Part shown: positions 37,491 to 46,715 of the stretch, in pieces
How the letters are laid out: every line of letters starts with the position of its first letter
Position numbering within the stretch: the stretch's first letter is position 1
Assembly: GCF_001021045.1 (NCBI RefSeq)
Contig: NZ_CP011545.1
Span: forward strand, 992,001 to 1,056,000
Direction: 5' to 3'
Origin: Corynebacterium testudinoris
GTDB lineage: Bacteria > Actinomycetota > Actinomycetes > Mycobacteriales > Mycobacteriaceae
Length of the DNA: 64,000 nucleotides
Program-made: the position numbers and the translations under genes
The notes under the pieces: generated by a model
What the model was told of the DNA's origin: nothing
Databases searched by the model: none
What the model saw: the letters and a program-made list of their open reading frames with translations, nothing else

Positions 37491-37576
37491 CCCGGCTCTG
37501 GCCTGTCACCCGGGCGGGTGCTCGTGGCGGTAGTGCTGTTTGGATGGAAGCCCAACTTTCTTGTTCCTTAGCACTT

Positions 37577-37673
37577 CAGGCCCACTGCCTTCGGCGAAAC
37601 CCGCACTTCCTAACAACTTGGGGGGTGGGGAAGGGCTTTTGACCCCGGAGTTGTTAGCAAGTGCGGGTTTTGG
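37577..37673. repeat. 97-bp hairpin repeat, copy B
   Basis: Same length and order as copy A. The 22-base arms pair with a single mismatch (AAACCCGCACTTCC against GCAAGTGCGGGTTT), so a very stable hairpin is predicted. The centre differs more than the arms between copies. Confidence 0.9.
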
Positions 37674-37920
37674 GTTGCTCGGCGGTCGAGGGACACAGTG
37701 TGCTGGATCCCGGCCCCGGCCTGGCACCGGGTAGCACCACTAAAGACAGGTGACCGCTTGCGCTACAAAGGCAAGCGCTGGGAAACCGACCCTACTGAGT
37801 AGTGCCCTACGGAAGGCCATTTCGCGGCGGCATCGGAAAATGGGGGAACGACAGTCCACTTAGGTCGCGGCCGGCTCCGCGGTCATTCCCGTCGTTGAGG
37901 GATTGATGCAGAACATCGGG
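37674..37920. other. non-coding region with possible gene fragment
   Basis: A short frame ending at about 37800 reads GDRLRYKGKRWETDPTE before a stop. This looks like the tail of a lost gene, but no start or family is visible. Confidence 0.3.
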
Positions 37921-38088
37921 TTAGAACCCTGCTCGTCCTCGGTCAACATCTCGTTGAAAGTCCAGTGCTGCCTGACGGGCTTCGGCGTCGGGCTCTTCTG
38001 AATGCTTGCGGATGCGCTGTTGCATCAGCCCGCCAGGAATGATGATGAGCACGATGGCCGCAATGGCGACAATGATGATGGTAGACAT
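37921..38088 (-). CDS. small single-pass membrane protein (55 aa)
   Basis: Start ATG 38086-38088. The first 22 residues form one membrane helix (STIIIVAIAAIVLIIIPGG), followed by a basic then acidic cytoplasmic-type tail (QQRIRKHSEEPDAEARQAAL). A weak AGGG lies upstream. Typical of the small membrane proteins found in corynebacteria. Function unknown. Confidence 0.55.
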   Translation of the reverse strand: MSTIIIVAIAAIVLIIIPGGLMQQRIRKHSEEPDAEARQAALDFQRDVDRGRAGF

Positions 38089-38751
38089 TCTAGCCCTGAC
38101 TTTCGTATTTACTCCACGCGAGACAAGCACTGAGCTGGTAGTTTTTAACTCCTGGTTTGTTGAAAGTGTCTCGGCAGCTGTTTGCGTTTGGATACTTACC
38201 AGTGCAATGTGTGCCGTTCTCGTATTCGTAGATCATGAGTGGCTGGACGTTAGCCGCAAAGCAGACGAGATGTCGGATGCGGCAAGCACGACGCTCATCA
38301 TGTCCCCTTTGTGGCTAGGTAGCCTCCAGCCTAGCGTATGACCTAGATCACGTATGGCATAAGTGAAGCTCAGGCTAAGGGATACCCCCGCTGTTGGTTC
38401 CGAGGCGGATGTGAGTGATGGGTGCACTGCCGCGAAAGTCGCTGTGCGGCGTCCAGGTGGGCGATTGCGATTCCGGCATGATTTCTACATCTGCATGCAG
38501 CTATGTCAGTGAATGACTGCCGGCAGAGACTCGGCAGACCTCAACCTTCAAGTGCAAAGGTACCTCGGTGAAAAGACGTGAGGCCCACACAACTGTCGCA
38601 TCGCAATGGGTCCGCCCTCATTCACGTGGATGCGCTCGCATTGGGGAATATCAACGTCAGCATGTCAGTGGGTCAGCCCGGTTACAGTTGGGGTGCATGC
38701 GCTTTTCCACGAGCGACAATCGTCTTCAACAGCTTCGATAGGAGTAACAAG
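38089..38751. other. 663-bp region with no supported gene
   Basis: Lower GC than flanking genes. Frames are open on both strands but lack start signals and family resemblance. The end of the region carries the AGGAG ribosome site of the VOC gene. It may hold decayed sequence. Confidence 0.5.
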
Positions 38752-39108
38752 ATGCGCCTGTTGCCGGTCATCTATGTCGGGAATACTGACGCAAGCATTC
38801 GATTCTACTCGGCTCTTGGCCTCGACCTGGGTTTTCACGCCGAGGCGGGCGACTGGGTGGAGCTCCAGGCCAGTGGGGGCACGTTGGCTCTCCACTCGGT
38901 GTCGAGCGCAGACTCCGGACACAAATCGAGGTCGATTGATCTGTGCTTCGAGGCGGATCAGCCGCTTGAGGACACGATGCGGCGGTTGAACGATGCCGGA
39001 TTTTCTGGTGGAGAGATTGTGGACGAAGATTTCGGCCGCTCTCTTCGAATTGACGACCCGGATGGGCGGTCGATTCAGATCAACGAATCTCCAGATATTC
39101 GCTCCTGA
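38752..39108 (+). CDS. VOC/glyoxalase-fold protein
   Basis: The product has 118 residues. Start ATG 38752 is set by AGGAG 7 bases upstream; the open frame upstream is not coding-like. VOC family pattern: LLPVIYVGNTDASIRFYSALG, WVELQASGGTLALHS, SIDLCFEADQPLEDTMRRL and SLRIDDPDGRSIQINE. His (about residue 46) and Glu (about 114) could be metal ligands. Might be a lyase, dioxygenase or antibiotic-binding protein. Its end overlaps the GNAT gene tail to tail by 29 bases. Confidence 0.8.
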   Translation: MRLLPVIYVGNTDASIRFYSALGLDLGFHAEAGDWVELQASGGTLALHSVSSADSGHKSRSIDLCFEADQPLEDTMRRLNDAGFSGGEIVDEDFGRSLRIDDPDGRSIQINESPDIRS

Positions 39109-39649
39109 GAATTCCCATCTGAATCTGGGCCCAGTACTGCCCGGCGTGAATAGTAGCCGCGCGACGTGACCCTTCGACGACAAACCCCACGCGTTCGTAC
39201 GTTCGCAGCGCCCGTGAGTTGTACTCCCAGACACTGAGCTCGATCTTGTTGATGCCTAGCTCTTCGAAAGCGAATCGGAGCACCACCCGCATGGCATCCG
39301 TGCCGAGGCCCCGACCGACGTGCTCGCCACCGATGATGATCGCGAGAGTTCCGGCACGGACAATCGGATCAATTCCCCAGACAGTGACATGACCGACTAG
39401 TTCCTTGCTCGCGGCCTCCTCAATGGAAAATCCGAAGTTGCTGGCATCCTTGTTGCCACTCCACGTTCGAAACATGTCAATCGTAGAAGAGTGCGGCGTC
39501 GGTGTGATCTTGGCGTTTTGAAAGACCATCCACGTCGGGTCATTCCACCAGGTAGCGAGCAGGGGGAGGTCATCCTCCTCAAGAGCTCGCAGGCGAACCT
39601 TGTCGCCCTGCAGAATTGACGCTGCATAGTCCCTAAAATCAATGTTCAC
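39080..39649 (-). CDS. GNAT-family N-acetyltransferase
   Basis: The product has 189 residues from GTG 39647-39649 with GGAG 6 bases upstream. RimJ/RimL-type GNAT: VRLRALEEDDLPLLATWWND at the start, acetyl-CoA motif GGEHVGRGLGTDAMRVVLRF, and IELSVWEYNSRALRTYERVG near the end. It acetylates an amine of a protein or small molecule; the substrate is unknown. Convergent overlap with the VOC gene. Confidence 0.88.
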   Translation of the reverse strand: MNIDFRDYAASILQGDKVRLRALEEDDLPLLATWWNDPTWMVFQNAKITPTPHSSTIDMFRTWSGNKDASNFGFSIEEAASKELVGHVTVWGIDPIVRAGTLAIIIGGEHVGRGLGTDAMRVVLRFAFEELGINKIELSVWEYNSRALRTYERVGFVVEGSRRAATIHAGQYWAQIQMGILRSEYLEIR

Positions 39650-39752
39650 TTTTTACTCCAATCGGAAGTACGTGGGGTGAACTTGCAGTGGAATCCAGCG
39701 CCCGTGGTGTTGCTGGAGAAAAGCCACACCTGGTTGTCCGCTGGTGTGACCT

Positions 39753-40229
39753 CTAGAGGTACATGAGGACGAGCATGATGACCCAGAGGAGGGCGAAGAT
39801 GCCGCTGAACATGGACAGCTGAGACTTGGTCTTGTCCCACTTGGCGTCGTCGAGCTGATCTGTTTCGGGATCGAAGTCCCCGGCGTCGAGCAGGCCGAGA
39901 GAGCCCATCATCTTCCGCTGGCGAGGCTGGATGAGGAAGAGGAGGATTGCCCACGCGATAATGGCCAGGGTGATCGCGATGTGGTACTTGCCCTCCCGCC
40001 AATAGGAGCCATCGGTGAACATGATGCCCACGCCGATGATCGGTACGAGGGCGGAAAGCATGCCGTAGACACTGGTGATGCGGTGCAGGACGGCAGCGGC
40101 TCCAGCGGCCTTCGCGTCACCCGCGCGGGCCTTGACAGCCTGGGCCGGGAAGGTGGACGTGGCGATGGTGACTGGTCCGATGAACAGGACAGCCGCCAAC
40201 ACGTGGAGGACGATCATGATGGTGGTCAA
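39753..40229 (-). CDS. DUF2269-like membrane protein
   Basis: The product has 158 residues and four membrane helices: IMIVLHVLAAVLFIGPVTIA, GMLSALVPIIGVGIMF, IAITLAIIAWAILLFLI and GIFALLWVIMLVLMYL. The first contains the His typical of DUF2269 proteins. The start is TTG 40227-40229 with AAAGGG 7 bases upstream; ATG 40215-40217 is the alternative. Function unknown. Confidence 0.7.
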   Translation of the reverse strand: MTTIMIVLHVLAAVLFIGPVTIATSTFPAQAVKARAGDAKAAGAAAVLHRITSVYGMLSALVPIIGVGIMFTDGSYWREGKYHIAITLAIIAWAILLFLIQPRQRKMMGSLGLLDAGDFDPETDQLDDAKWDKTKSQLSMFSGIFALLWVIMLVLMYL

Positions 40230-40298
40230 GGAGTGACCCTTTCAGAATTGGTAGTCTCGGTATTCCCTGGCCATCCTAGTGAAGCCAGGTGGGGGAAG

Positions 40299-40892
40299 CT
40301 ACGTGAGGATGTGGTGACACGCCCGCCTCATCGTGCGGATGTCTGCGGTGGGGAGGGGAAGCTCGTAGGCCTCGGCGACTGCCGCGAGGCGCTGGGCGTA
40401 CCAGCAGCGCGAGCTACGGTGCGACGGCATCCAGTCCGACGGAAGCTGGTCCGACTTGTCCCGGTTCGCGGCGGCGGACACGGGGTAGAGGTTGCGGGGA
40501 TCATTGGCGAAGGCCTGGCGCTGGCTCGGTGTCCAACGATGCGCGCCCAAATCCCACGCGGCGGAGAGCGGGAAGATGTGATCGATGTCGATGGCATCGG
40601 AGATGCTCAACGAGGATCCCGTATAGGGATCGTCGAAGGTGGCTACACCGGTGAGGGTGCAGGTGGGGGTGTCTAAGACGGCGTCGATAAGCAGGGAGGC
40701 GAGGAGCGCCTCCCGGATGGTGCAGGGACCATGGGGAGCCCAGCCGGAGCCGAACTCGGCGCGCGAGTAGCCCAGGACGCGGGCACGTTGGGGAACGTCG
40801 GCGACCTCAGGCAGCGGTTGGGGCAGTCCGCGGGGCACCACCATGACGGCGGTAGCGACGACGAGGACGGCGAAGAAAAAAGAAAGCCTCAC
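40299..40892 (-). CDS. secreted HNH endonuclease family protein
   Basis: The product has 197 residues. Signal peptide RLSFFFAVLVVATAVMVV at the N-terminus, then a GmrSD/DUF1524-like HNH domain: IDIDHIFPLSAAWDLGA (the DHI metal site) and NLYPVSAAANRDKSDQLPSD. Such secreted nucleases are common in corynebacteria and would degrade extracellular DNA. Odd feature: the GTG start (40890-40892) lies inside the 3' arm of the putP terminator hairpin, and the T-tract encodes Leu-Ser-Phe-Phe-Phe of the signal peptide. Starting at the ATG 48 bases in would remove the signal, so GTG is preferred. Confidence 0.8.
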   Translation of the reverse strand: MRLSFFFAVLVVATAVMVVPRGLPQPLPEVADVPQRARVLGYSRAEFGSGWAPHGPCTIREALLASLLIDAVLDTPTCTLTGVATFDDPYTGSSLSISDAIDIDHIFPLSAAWDLGAHRWTPSQRQAFANDPRNLYPVSAAANRDKSDQLPSDWMPSHRSSRCWYAQRLAAVAEAYELPLPTADIRTMRRACHHILT

Positions 40893-40917
40893 ACCAGTAT
40901 TGGACTGGTGTGAGGCT
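40870..40917 (-). terminator. putP intrinsic terminator overlapping the next gene's start
   Basis: Perfect 14-bp stem AGCCTCACACCAGT (40885-40898) with ACTGGTGTGAGGCT (40904-40917) and a 5-base loop. On the minus strand it is followed by TTTCTTTTTTCTTC. It lies 28 bases past the putP stop codon. Confidence 0.9.
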
Positions 40918-40945
40918 GCGCAGGTTCCCTGAGAAGATCCTCTGG

Positions 40946-42523
40946 CTAGAGTTCGCCGCGCTCGACCTTTGCGGCGGCGACCTCAATGTCGATGTCTTCG
41001 TGCTTATTCACGATGGCGGCCAGGTGAGAGGCCTTATCAAACTCCTCGAGAACCTCCTGCTTGGGAGGGGCGGTGAGCAGCGTGACAGCAATCATCACGA
41101 CGGAGGCGGCGATGAAGCCCGGAACCATTTCGTAGATGATGTCGGACCCGCCGAGCGTGCCCCAGGCGAGGACCACGACCGCGCCGGTGACCATGCCGGC
41201 GATCGCGCCCGGAGCGTTGAGGCGCTTCCAGTACAGCGACGCCAAGACCAGCGGGCCGAAGGCGGCACCGAAGCCTGCCCAGGCGAAGCCGACCAGGCCC
41301 AAAATGGTGTCGGAGGGCGTGATGGCCAAGATACCGGCCACGATGGCGACGACGAAGACCGCCGAGCGCGAGAGGTTAATGAGAACATTCTCCTCGGGCA
41401 GACGCTTGCGGATGATCTTGTACAGATCCTCGATGAGCGAGGAGGACACGACCAGCAGTTGGGAAGACATCGTCGACATGATCGCGGCGAGCACGGCCGT
41501 GAGGACGAGGCCAGCGAGCAGCGGGTGGAAGAGAATGCGTCCCATGTCGAGGAAGACCGTCTCAAACGCGGAGCGGTCGGTGACGGCAATATCCGGGTTC
41601 TGCGAGAAGAACACGGTACCGATGACAGCAGTGGCCGTGGCACCGAGGATGCACAGGAGCATCCAGCCGATGCCGATCCAGCGGCCCACCTTCGCCTCGG
41701 CGGGGGAGCGCAGAGCCATGAAGCGGACGAGGATGTGCGGCTGCCCGAAGTAGCCCAAACCCCACGCCAAGTTGCCGATGATCGCCGCGGCCGAAACACC
41801 GGCGATCATGTTGAAGTACGTCGGATTGCCCACGCCGCTGGTGTACGGGCCGTAGTCATTCGACGCGGCCCAGGTCCAGATGTCGGAGGGATTGTCCAAG
41901 GCAATGAGCGCCATGACCGGCACGATGATGAGCGAGGCGAACATAATCATGCCCTGCACCGCATCGGTATAAGACACGGCCAGGAAGCCGCCGATGAAGG
42001 TGTACGCCACGGTCACGGCCGCGATGATGAGCATGCCGTTGAGGTATTCGCCACCGAAGGTTGCCTCGAAGTAGCGGCCGCCGGAAACCATGCCGGCGGA
42101 GACGTAGAAGGTGAAGAAGAAGATAATAATGCCCGCCGCCACGATGCGGAGGATCCTGGACTTATCGTGCAGGCGGTTTTCGAAGAAGCTGGGCAAGGTG
42201 ATGGAGTTGTTGGCCACCTCCGAGTAGGAGCGCAGTCTGGGGGCCACCCACTTCCAGTTTGCCCAGGCACCGACGAGAAGTCCGATGGCAATCCACAGCT
42301 CGGACATACCGGTGACAAACAGGGCGCCCGGCAGGCCCATGAGCAGCCAGCCCGACATGTCAGAGGCGCCGGCGGACATGGCGGCGACGAAGGGGTTCAA
42401 TCCGCGATCAGCCAGCACGTAGTCGTCGTACTTATCTGTCTTGCGATAACTCCAATAACCAATCGCGAGCATCAGCGCCATATACATGATGATGGCGATG
42501 ATGAACCAGGTTGTTTCGCTCAC
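40946..42523 (-). CDS. putP: sodium/proline symporter
   Basis: The product has 525 residues and about 13 membrane helices of the solute:sodium symporter family. Typical stretches are DRGLNPFVAAMSAGASDMSGW (sodium and proline site), GWLLMGLPGALFVTG, GLGYFGQPHILVRFMA and STMSSQLLVVSSSLIEDLY. It takes up proline with sodium, for nutrition or osmoprotection. Start GTG 42521-42523 has an excellent AAGGAGG 8 bases upstream. Divergent from the SNF2 helicase gene. Confidence 0.94.
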   Translation of the reverse strand: MSETTWFIIAIIMYMALMLAIGYWSYRKTDKYDDYVLADRGLNPFVAAMSAGASDMSGWLLMGLPGALFVTGMSELWIAIGLLVGAWANWKWVAPRLRSYSEVANNSITLPSFFENRLHDKSRILRIVAAGIIIFFFTFYVSAGMVSGGRYFEATFGGEYLNGMLIIAAVTVAYTFIGGFLAVSYTDAVQGMIMFASLIIVPVMALIALDNPSDIWTWAASNDYGPYTSGVGNPTYFNMIAGVSAAAIIGNLAWGLGYFGQPHILVRFMALRSPAEAKVGRWIGIGWMLLCILGATATAVIGTVFFSQNPDIAVTDRSAFETVFLDMGRILFHPLLAGLVLTAVLAAIMSTMSSQLLVVSSSLIEDLYKIIRKRLPEENVLINLSRSAVFVVAIVAGILAITPSDTILGLVGFAWAGFGAAFGPLVLASLYWKRLNAPGAIAGMVTGAVVVLAWGTLGGSDIIYEMVPGFIAASVVMIAVTLLTAPPKQEVLEEFDKASHLAAIVNKHEDIDIEVAAAKVERGEL

Positions 42524-42790
42524 CGTGCGGTCCTCCTTGTAGAAAATCTCGTAGACGTGGAAACAGGGTGTCGTTCCGCACGTTAACGGCCCAGGCATTG
42601 TGTGCCCAAACCGATAGTCCCACCATTGAGACCTAGCCCACGATCTTAGTGTGCAGAACCAGGAGATAACCTGCATCGGGCCTGAACGTAACAACCCTGT
42701 AACAAACTCGTCACCAGGGGAGCGAGCCCACGATGACGTCGATGATGCTCGACCCTGCTTGTGTCTGCCCCAGGTGGTAGAAAAGAACCT

Positions 42791-45700
42791 ATGCCTTCTT
42801 TCCTTCTGCACGGCCTCTGGATGCCTTCCGGCCTCCATATTTGGGTCGAGCAGGTGGAGGGACATCGAGTGGTGTTGCCCTCGGCGGTGCCCCAGTCGAC
42901 CTTCCCGCCAGCGGCCCGTTTCCTCCTCCGGGACCGTTCTTTTCGGCATCGAGTTCGCACAGAGTTGCGGACTCCGAAGGGCCGCAAGGTCGAGTTGACC
43001 ATTCCCACCGCCTCTTTCGCGCCGGAACAGGCGGTGGAGGTGCTCAGCCAGCTGGCGTTCCTGCTGGAGCCAGGCGCGGCGGCGACGAAAGCCCAGCGGG
43101 CGGCCATCGCCCCCGACCTGGAGTGGCTGGTGCGCATGAACACCGGCCTGGCGCGCTTTGCCCAGGCCGGTCGGGTGGTGCCCAAGCTGCTCTTCGAAGA
43201 CGGCATGTGGTGGCCGCAGTGGCAACTGGCCTCGGGGCTGGGGGAGCGGGGCTGGTTGGCGGAGATGGTCGCCTCCGCGCCGGGCATTCTCACGGCGAAT
43301 AACCGGAACCTCGAGTCGATCGCGGATCAGCTCATCCATTGGAATGCCTCGGCGCTGTTGGAGGATTTGTCGCAATCGCCGCGGCCTTATCCTTGGCACG
43401 ATTTCGCTGAATCCCTGCTCAATTCCACGCCGCTGCGCCGCGGTGGGCCGACACTGCTGCGCGCAGTGAACGATTGGAAAGATTCCATCACTGCGATCGA
43501 CCTGCAATTGGTCTTCATCGTGGAGGAACCTTCCAAGGATGATCTGCACGTCGATCCGGATGACAACTCGTGGCCCATTCGGGTGCAGGTGCGCTCGGGG
43601 ACGGACTCGCCGCGACCGGTGCGCACGGATGAGGTGGACCGGGCGAGCGTGGAAAAGCTGCGCTCGTCCCAGCGCCGGGCGATCGACGTCAGTGATCTGC
43701 TTGATCCTTCCCTGCGGACCCGCTTTGGCACTGATGCTGGCATCGACCCGGGGCACCGCGAGCAAGCCGGTGACTGGGATGTGTACCTGACCACCGCTGA
43801 AATCGTTGAGTTTATTGCCCGTGATGTGCCCAAGCTCAAGGCTGCCGGGTTCGTGGTCATGCTGCCGAAGGCGTGGTCGACCTATGAGACCAAGGCGCGG
43901 TTGGAAACCTCCGAGCAGACCGATGCGGCCGTGGGGGCGACGAAGAAGCACTTCGGGCTCGATCAAATCGTGGAGTACAACTGGCGCATGTCGGTGGGCG
44001 ATATTGAGCTGACCGATGCGGAGATGACAGAGCTGGTTAATTCCAAGACCGGCCTGATTAAGCTGCGCGGCGAGTGGGTCATGGCCGATACCTCCGCCCT
44101 GGCCAAGATCACCGGCTATATGCAGGAGCTGGCCGCGACCTCGCGGAAGCGGCGCAGGAAAGAGTTGGATAAGGCCGCCGCTCGTGCGGAGCGGGCGCGC
44201 GTGCTGGAGGAACCGGGCTGGGAGGAGCTCGTTACTGCTGTGGACCGGCAGCGCGAAGCGTTTAACCAGGATTTCTCGGAGGGCGGGGATGTCGGCGAGG
44301 TCACCCTCGCGGAGTTGCGGCAGCTTGCTCTGGAATCCATGGCCGCCGAGCCCATCGAGTTCACCGGCTCGACGTGGCACGCAGCGCTGCTCGGCGGTAC
44401 CGCGACCGTTGCCCCGGAACGCGTCGAGCTGCCCGCTACCGTCCACGCGGAGCTGCGTGACTATCAGCGGCGCGGCGTTGATTGGTTGTACTGGATGTCG
44501 CGAAATAATCTCGGCGCCGTCCTTGCCGATGACATGGGCTTGGGCAAGACGCTGCAACTTTTGTCCCTGCTGGCCATTGAGCACGAGCGGGGGGAAGCCG
44601 CCGGGCCGACCCTCGTGGTCGCCCCGACGTCCGTGGTGGGCAACTGGGCGAAAGAAGCGGCGCGTTTCGTGCCGGACCTGCGGGTCTTGGTGCATCACGG
44701 GCCGGAGCGCCTCCACGGAGAGGAGTTGCTTGCGACGTTGAACACCACCGACCTCATGGTCACCAGCTACGGCGTGGTGGGGCGCGATTTCCAGGAGCTG
44801 GGCACGGTGGAGTGGGATCGCGTGGTGCTCGATGAAGCTCAGGCGATTAAGAATTCCACCACGCGGGCGTCCAAGGCCGTGCGTTCTCTGCCCAGCCGGC
44901 ACCGCATCGCTCTGACCGGCACTCCGGTAGAAAACCGCCTGAGCGAAATGCGTTCCATCCTCGATTTTGTCAATCCGGGCGTGCTCGGGTCGACGAGCTT
45001 TTTCCGCAACCATTTCGCCAAAGCCATCGAGCGCGAGCAGGACCCGGAGATGACGGAACGCCTGCGTGCCCTCACCGCGCCGTTTATCTTGCGCCGCCTC
45101 AAAACTGATCCGACGATCATCGATGATCTCCCGGAGAAGAATGAGGAGATTATTACTGTCCAGATGACGGCGGAGCAGGCGGCGCTGTACAAGGCGCTGG
45201 TCGATGATGTCCAGACTCGCCTCGCCCAGCGCCAGGGGATGGCCCGCCGCGGCCTCGTGCTGGCCACGATCACGCGCATCAAGCAGATTTGTAATCACCC
45301 GGCGCAGTACCTCGGCGACGGTTCCTCGGTGACGGCCAAGGGCCGCCATCGTTCCGGCAAGGTGGCGGAACTCATGCGCCTGCTCGACGAGGCCGTGGCG
45401 ACTGAGCAGCGCGTGCTCATTTTTACCCAGTACAAGGCCTTCGGCGATCTCCTCGTTCCTTATCTTTCCGAGCGTTTCGGTGAGACCATTCCCTTCCTCC
45501 ACGGCGGCGTGACCAAGACTGGCCGCGATCGCATGGTTGCCAACTTCCAATCGCCCGGAGGTCCGCCCGCGATGATCCTTTCGCTCAAGGCGGGTGGCAC
45601 GGGCCTCAACCTCACCGCTGCGTCGATGGTCATCCACATGGACCGGTGGTGGAACCCGGCCGTGGAGAACCAGGCCACCGACCGGGCCTTCCGCATCGGG

Positions 45701-45886
45701 CAGGACAAAAACGTCGCGGTGTACAAGATGACTACCGCCGGTACGCTGGAGGAATCCATCCAAGACATTCTTGATGGCAAGACGGAACTTGCTGGCGCCG
45801 TCATCGGTGAGGGCGAGGGCTGGATCACCGAGCTCGGCCCGGAGCAGCTTGCCCAGCTCATGAGCTATCGCGGGAGGGAGGAATAG
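42791..45886 (+). CDS. SNF2-family helicase
   Basis: The product has 1031 residues from ATG 42791 (frame open to 42761). The N-terminal half (1-540) is the helicase-associated region of bacterial SNF2 proteins. The motor has DDMGLGKTLQLLSLL (near 578-592), VAPTSVVGNWAKEA, DEAQAIKN, LTGTPVENRLSE, ILRRLKTDP, then SLKAGGTGLNLTAASMVIH and the motif VI segment RAFRIGQ. It probably translocates on DNA to remodel protein-DNA complexes in repair or recombination. First gene of a four-gene operon with the SWIM protein 1 base downstream. Confidence 0.92.
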   Translation: MPSFLLHGLWMPSGLHIWVEQVEGHRVVLPSAVPQSTFPPAARFLLRDRSFRHRVRTELRTPKGRKVELTIPTASFAPEQAVEVLSQLAFLLEPGAAATKAQRAAIAPDLEWLVRMNTGLARFAQAGRVVPKLLFEDGMWWPQWQLASGLGERGWLAEMVASAPGILTANNRNLESIADQLIHWNASALLEDLSQSPRPYPWHDFAESLLNSTPLRRGGPTLLRAVNDWKDSITAIDLQLVFIVEEPSKDDLHVDPDDNSWPIRVQVRSGTDSPRPVRTDEVDRASVEKLRSSQRRAIDVSDLLDPSLRTRFGTDAGIDPGHREQAGDWDVYLTTAEIVEFIARDVPKLKAAGFVVMLPKAWSTYETKARLETSEQTDAAVGATKKHFGLDQIVEYNWRMSVGDIELTDAEMTELVNSKTGLIKLRGEWVMADTSALAKITGYMQELAATSRKRRRKELDKAAARAERARVLEEPGWEELVTAVDRQREAFNQDFSEGGDVGEVTLAELRQLALESMAAEPIEFTGSTWHAALLGGTATVAPERVELPATVHAELRDYQRRGVDWLYWMSRNNLGAVLADDMGLGKTLQLLSLLAIEHERGEAAGPTLVVAPTSVVGNWAKEAARFVPDLRVLVHHGPERLHGEELLATLNTTDLMVTSYGVVGRDFQELGTVEWDRVVLDEAQAIKNSTTRASKAVRSLPSRHRIALTGTPVENRLSEMRSILDFVNPGVLGSTSFFRNHFAKAIEREQDPEMTERLRALTAPFILRRLKTDPTIIDDLPEKNEEIITVQMTAEQAALYKALVDDVQTRLAQRQGMARRGLVLATITRIKQICNHPAQYLGDGSSVTAKGRHRSGKVAELMRLLDEAVATEQRVLIFTQYKAFGDLLVPYLSERFGETIPFLHGGVTKTGRDRMVANFQSPGGPPAMILSLKAGGTGLNLTAASMVIHMDRWWNPAVENQATDRAFRIGQDKNVAVYKMTTAGTLEESIQDILDGKTELAGAVIGEGEGWITELGPEQLAQLMSYRGREE

Positions 45887-45887
45887 C

Positions 45888-46715
45888 ATGCCGCAGCGCC
45901 CATCTGAGGACAACGTCATCTACGCCAACTTCGGCGCCAAAACCCGCGTCAGTGGCCCGGCCGATGTCACGGCCATCCCGCAGCGATCCCGGCAGAAGAT
46001 GTCGCCGGGGGCACAAGTGCTTATCGACGCCATTACCTCCCGCACCGACAGCGGTCGCCTCAGCCGCGGCCGCAAGTACGCGGCCGGAGGCCACGTGGTC
46101 ACCCTGGAGCTGCTCAACGGTCGGGCACATGCGCAGGTGGCGGGCTCCCAAAACGAGCCCTTCAATGTCTCCGTCGTGTTGCCCTATCGCTCCTCCGATG
46201 AGCTCAGTGACGTCGCGGCGGCACTGGCCCGTACCCCGAACGGCATGAAGCGGGCCCGGCAGGGAGATCTGTCCGAGGAATTGCTCAAGGTGCTGGTCAC
46301 CGAACTCCCGGAGGACATTCGTTTCCTCTGTGACTGCCCCGATCCGGCCCCGGTGTGCAAGCACGAGGTGGCGGTCGTTGAGGTGCTTGCCTCGCGTATT
46401 GATGCCGACCCGCAGCTGCTCTTCGAGATCCGGGGGCTGAACCTTCCCGCGTTGGAGCAGGCCGTCATGGCCCAGGCGAAGGGAGCGGCGAAGGAGTCGG
46501 AGGATGACCCACAGCTGTTCTGGTCGGGCCGGCAATTCCCCGACCTGCCGACCCCGCGCCTGGCCCCGGCGCTCGATGACTCTGACCTGGATCTTCTGCA
46601 CAAGGCCATGCGCATTATTTCTTATACCAATGTCGAACAATTGCGGGCTGTGTCCGACTTGGAAGACCTGTACGACGCCTTGTGTCAGGGTGGCGTGATA
46701 GACAATGACTCATGA
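45888..46715 (+). CDS. SWIM zinc-finger protein
   Basis: The product has 275 residues. SWIM zinc finger (CxCx..CxH) in LCDCPDPAPVCKHEVAVV near residues 147-164. The N-terminal region GRLSRGRKYAAGGHVV is typical of SWIM proteins paired with SNF2 helicases, and the finger probably binds DNA or the helicase. GGGAGGGAGG precedes the start. Overlaps the next gene by 4 bases (ATGA). One GTCGATAAGC copy lies at 46019. Confidence 0.9.
   Translation: MPQRPSEDNVIYANFGAKTRVSGPADVTAIPQRSRQKMSPGAQVLIDAITSRTDSGRLSRGRKYAAGGHVVTLELLNGRAHAQVAGSQNEPFNVSVVLPYRSSDELSDVAAALARTPNGMKRARQGDLSEELLKVLVTELPEDIRFLCDCPDPAPVCKHEVAVVEVLASRIDADPQLLFEIRGLNLPALEQAVMAQAKGAAKESEDDPQLFWSGRQFPDLPTPRLAPALDDSDLDLLHKAMRIISYTNVEQLRAVSDLEDLYDALCQGGVIDNDS

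Noticed and set aside
40910..42586. 558-codon plus-strand frame opposite putP
   Set aside because: Shadow of putP in another frame; His/Asp/Gly-rich with no recognisable domain.
42524..45919. In-frame 1.1-kb-codon extension of putP upstream to 45919
   Set aside because: It lies wholly antisense to the SNF2 helicase gene, and putP has a clear AAGGAGG and GTG start at 42523.
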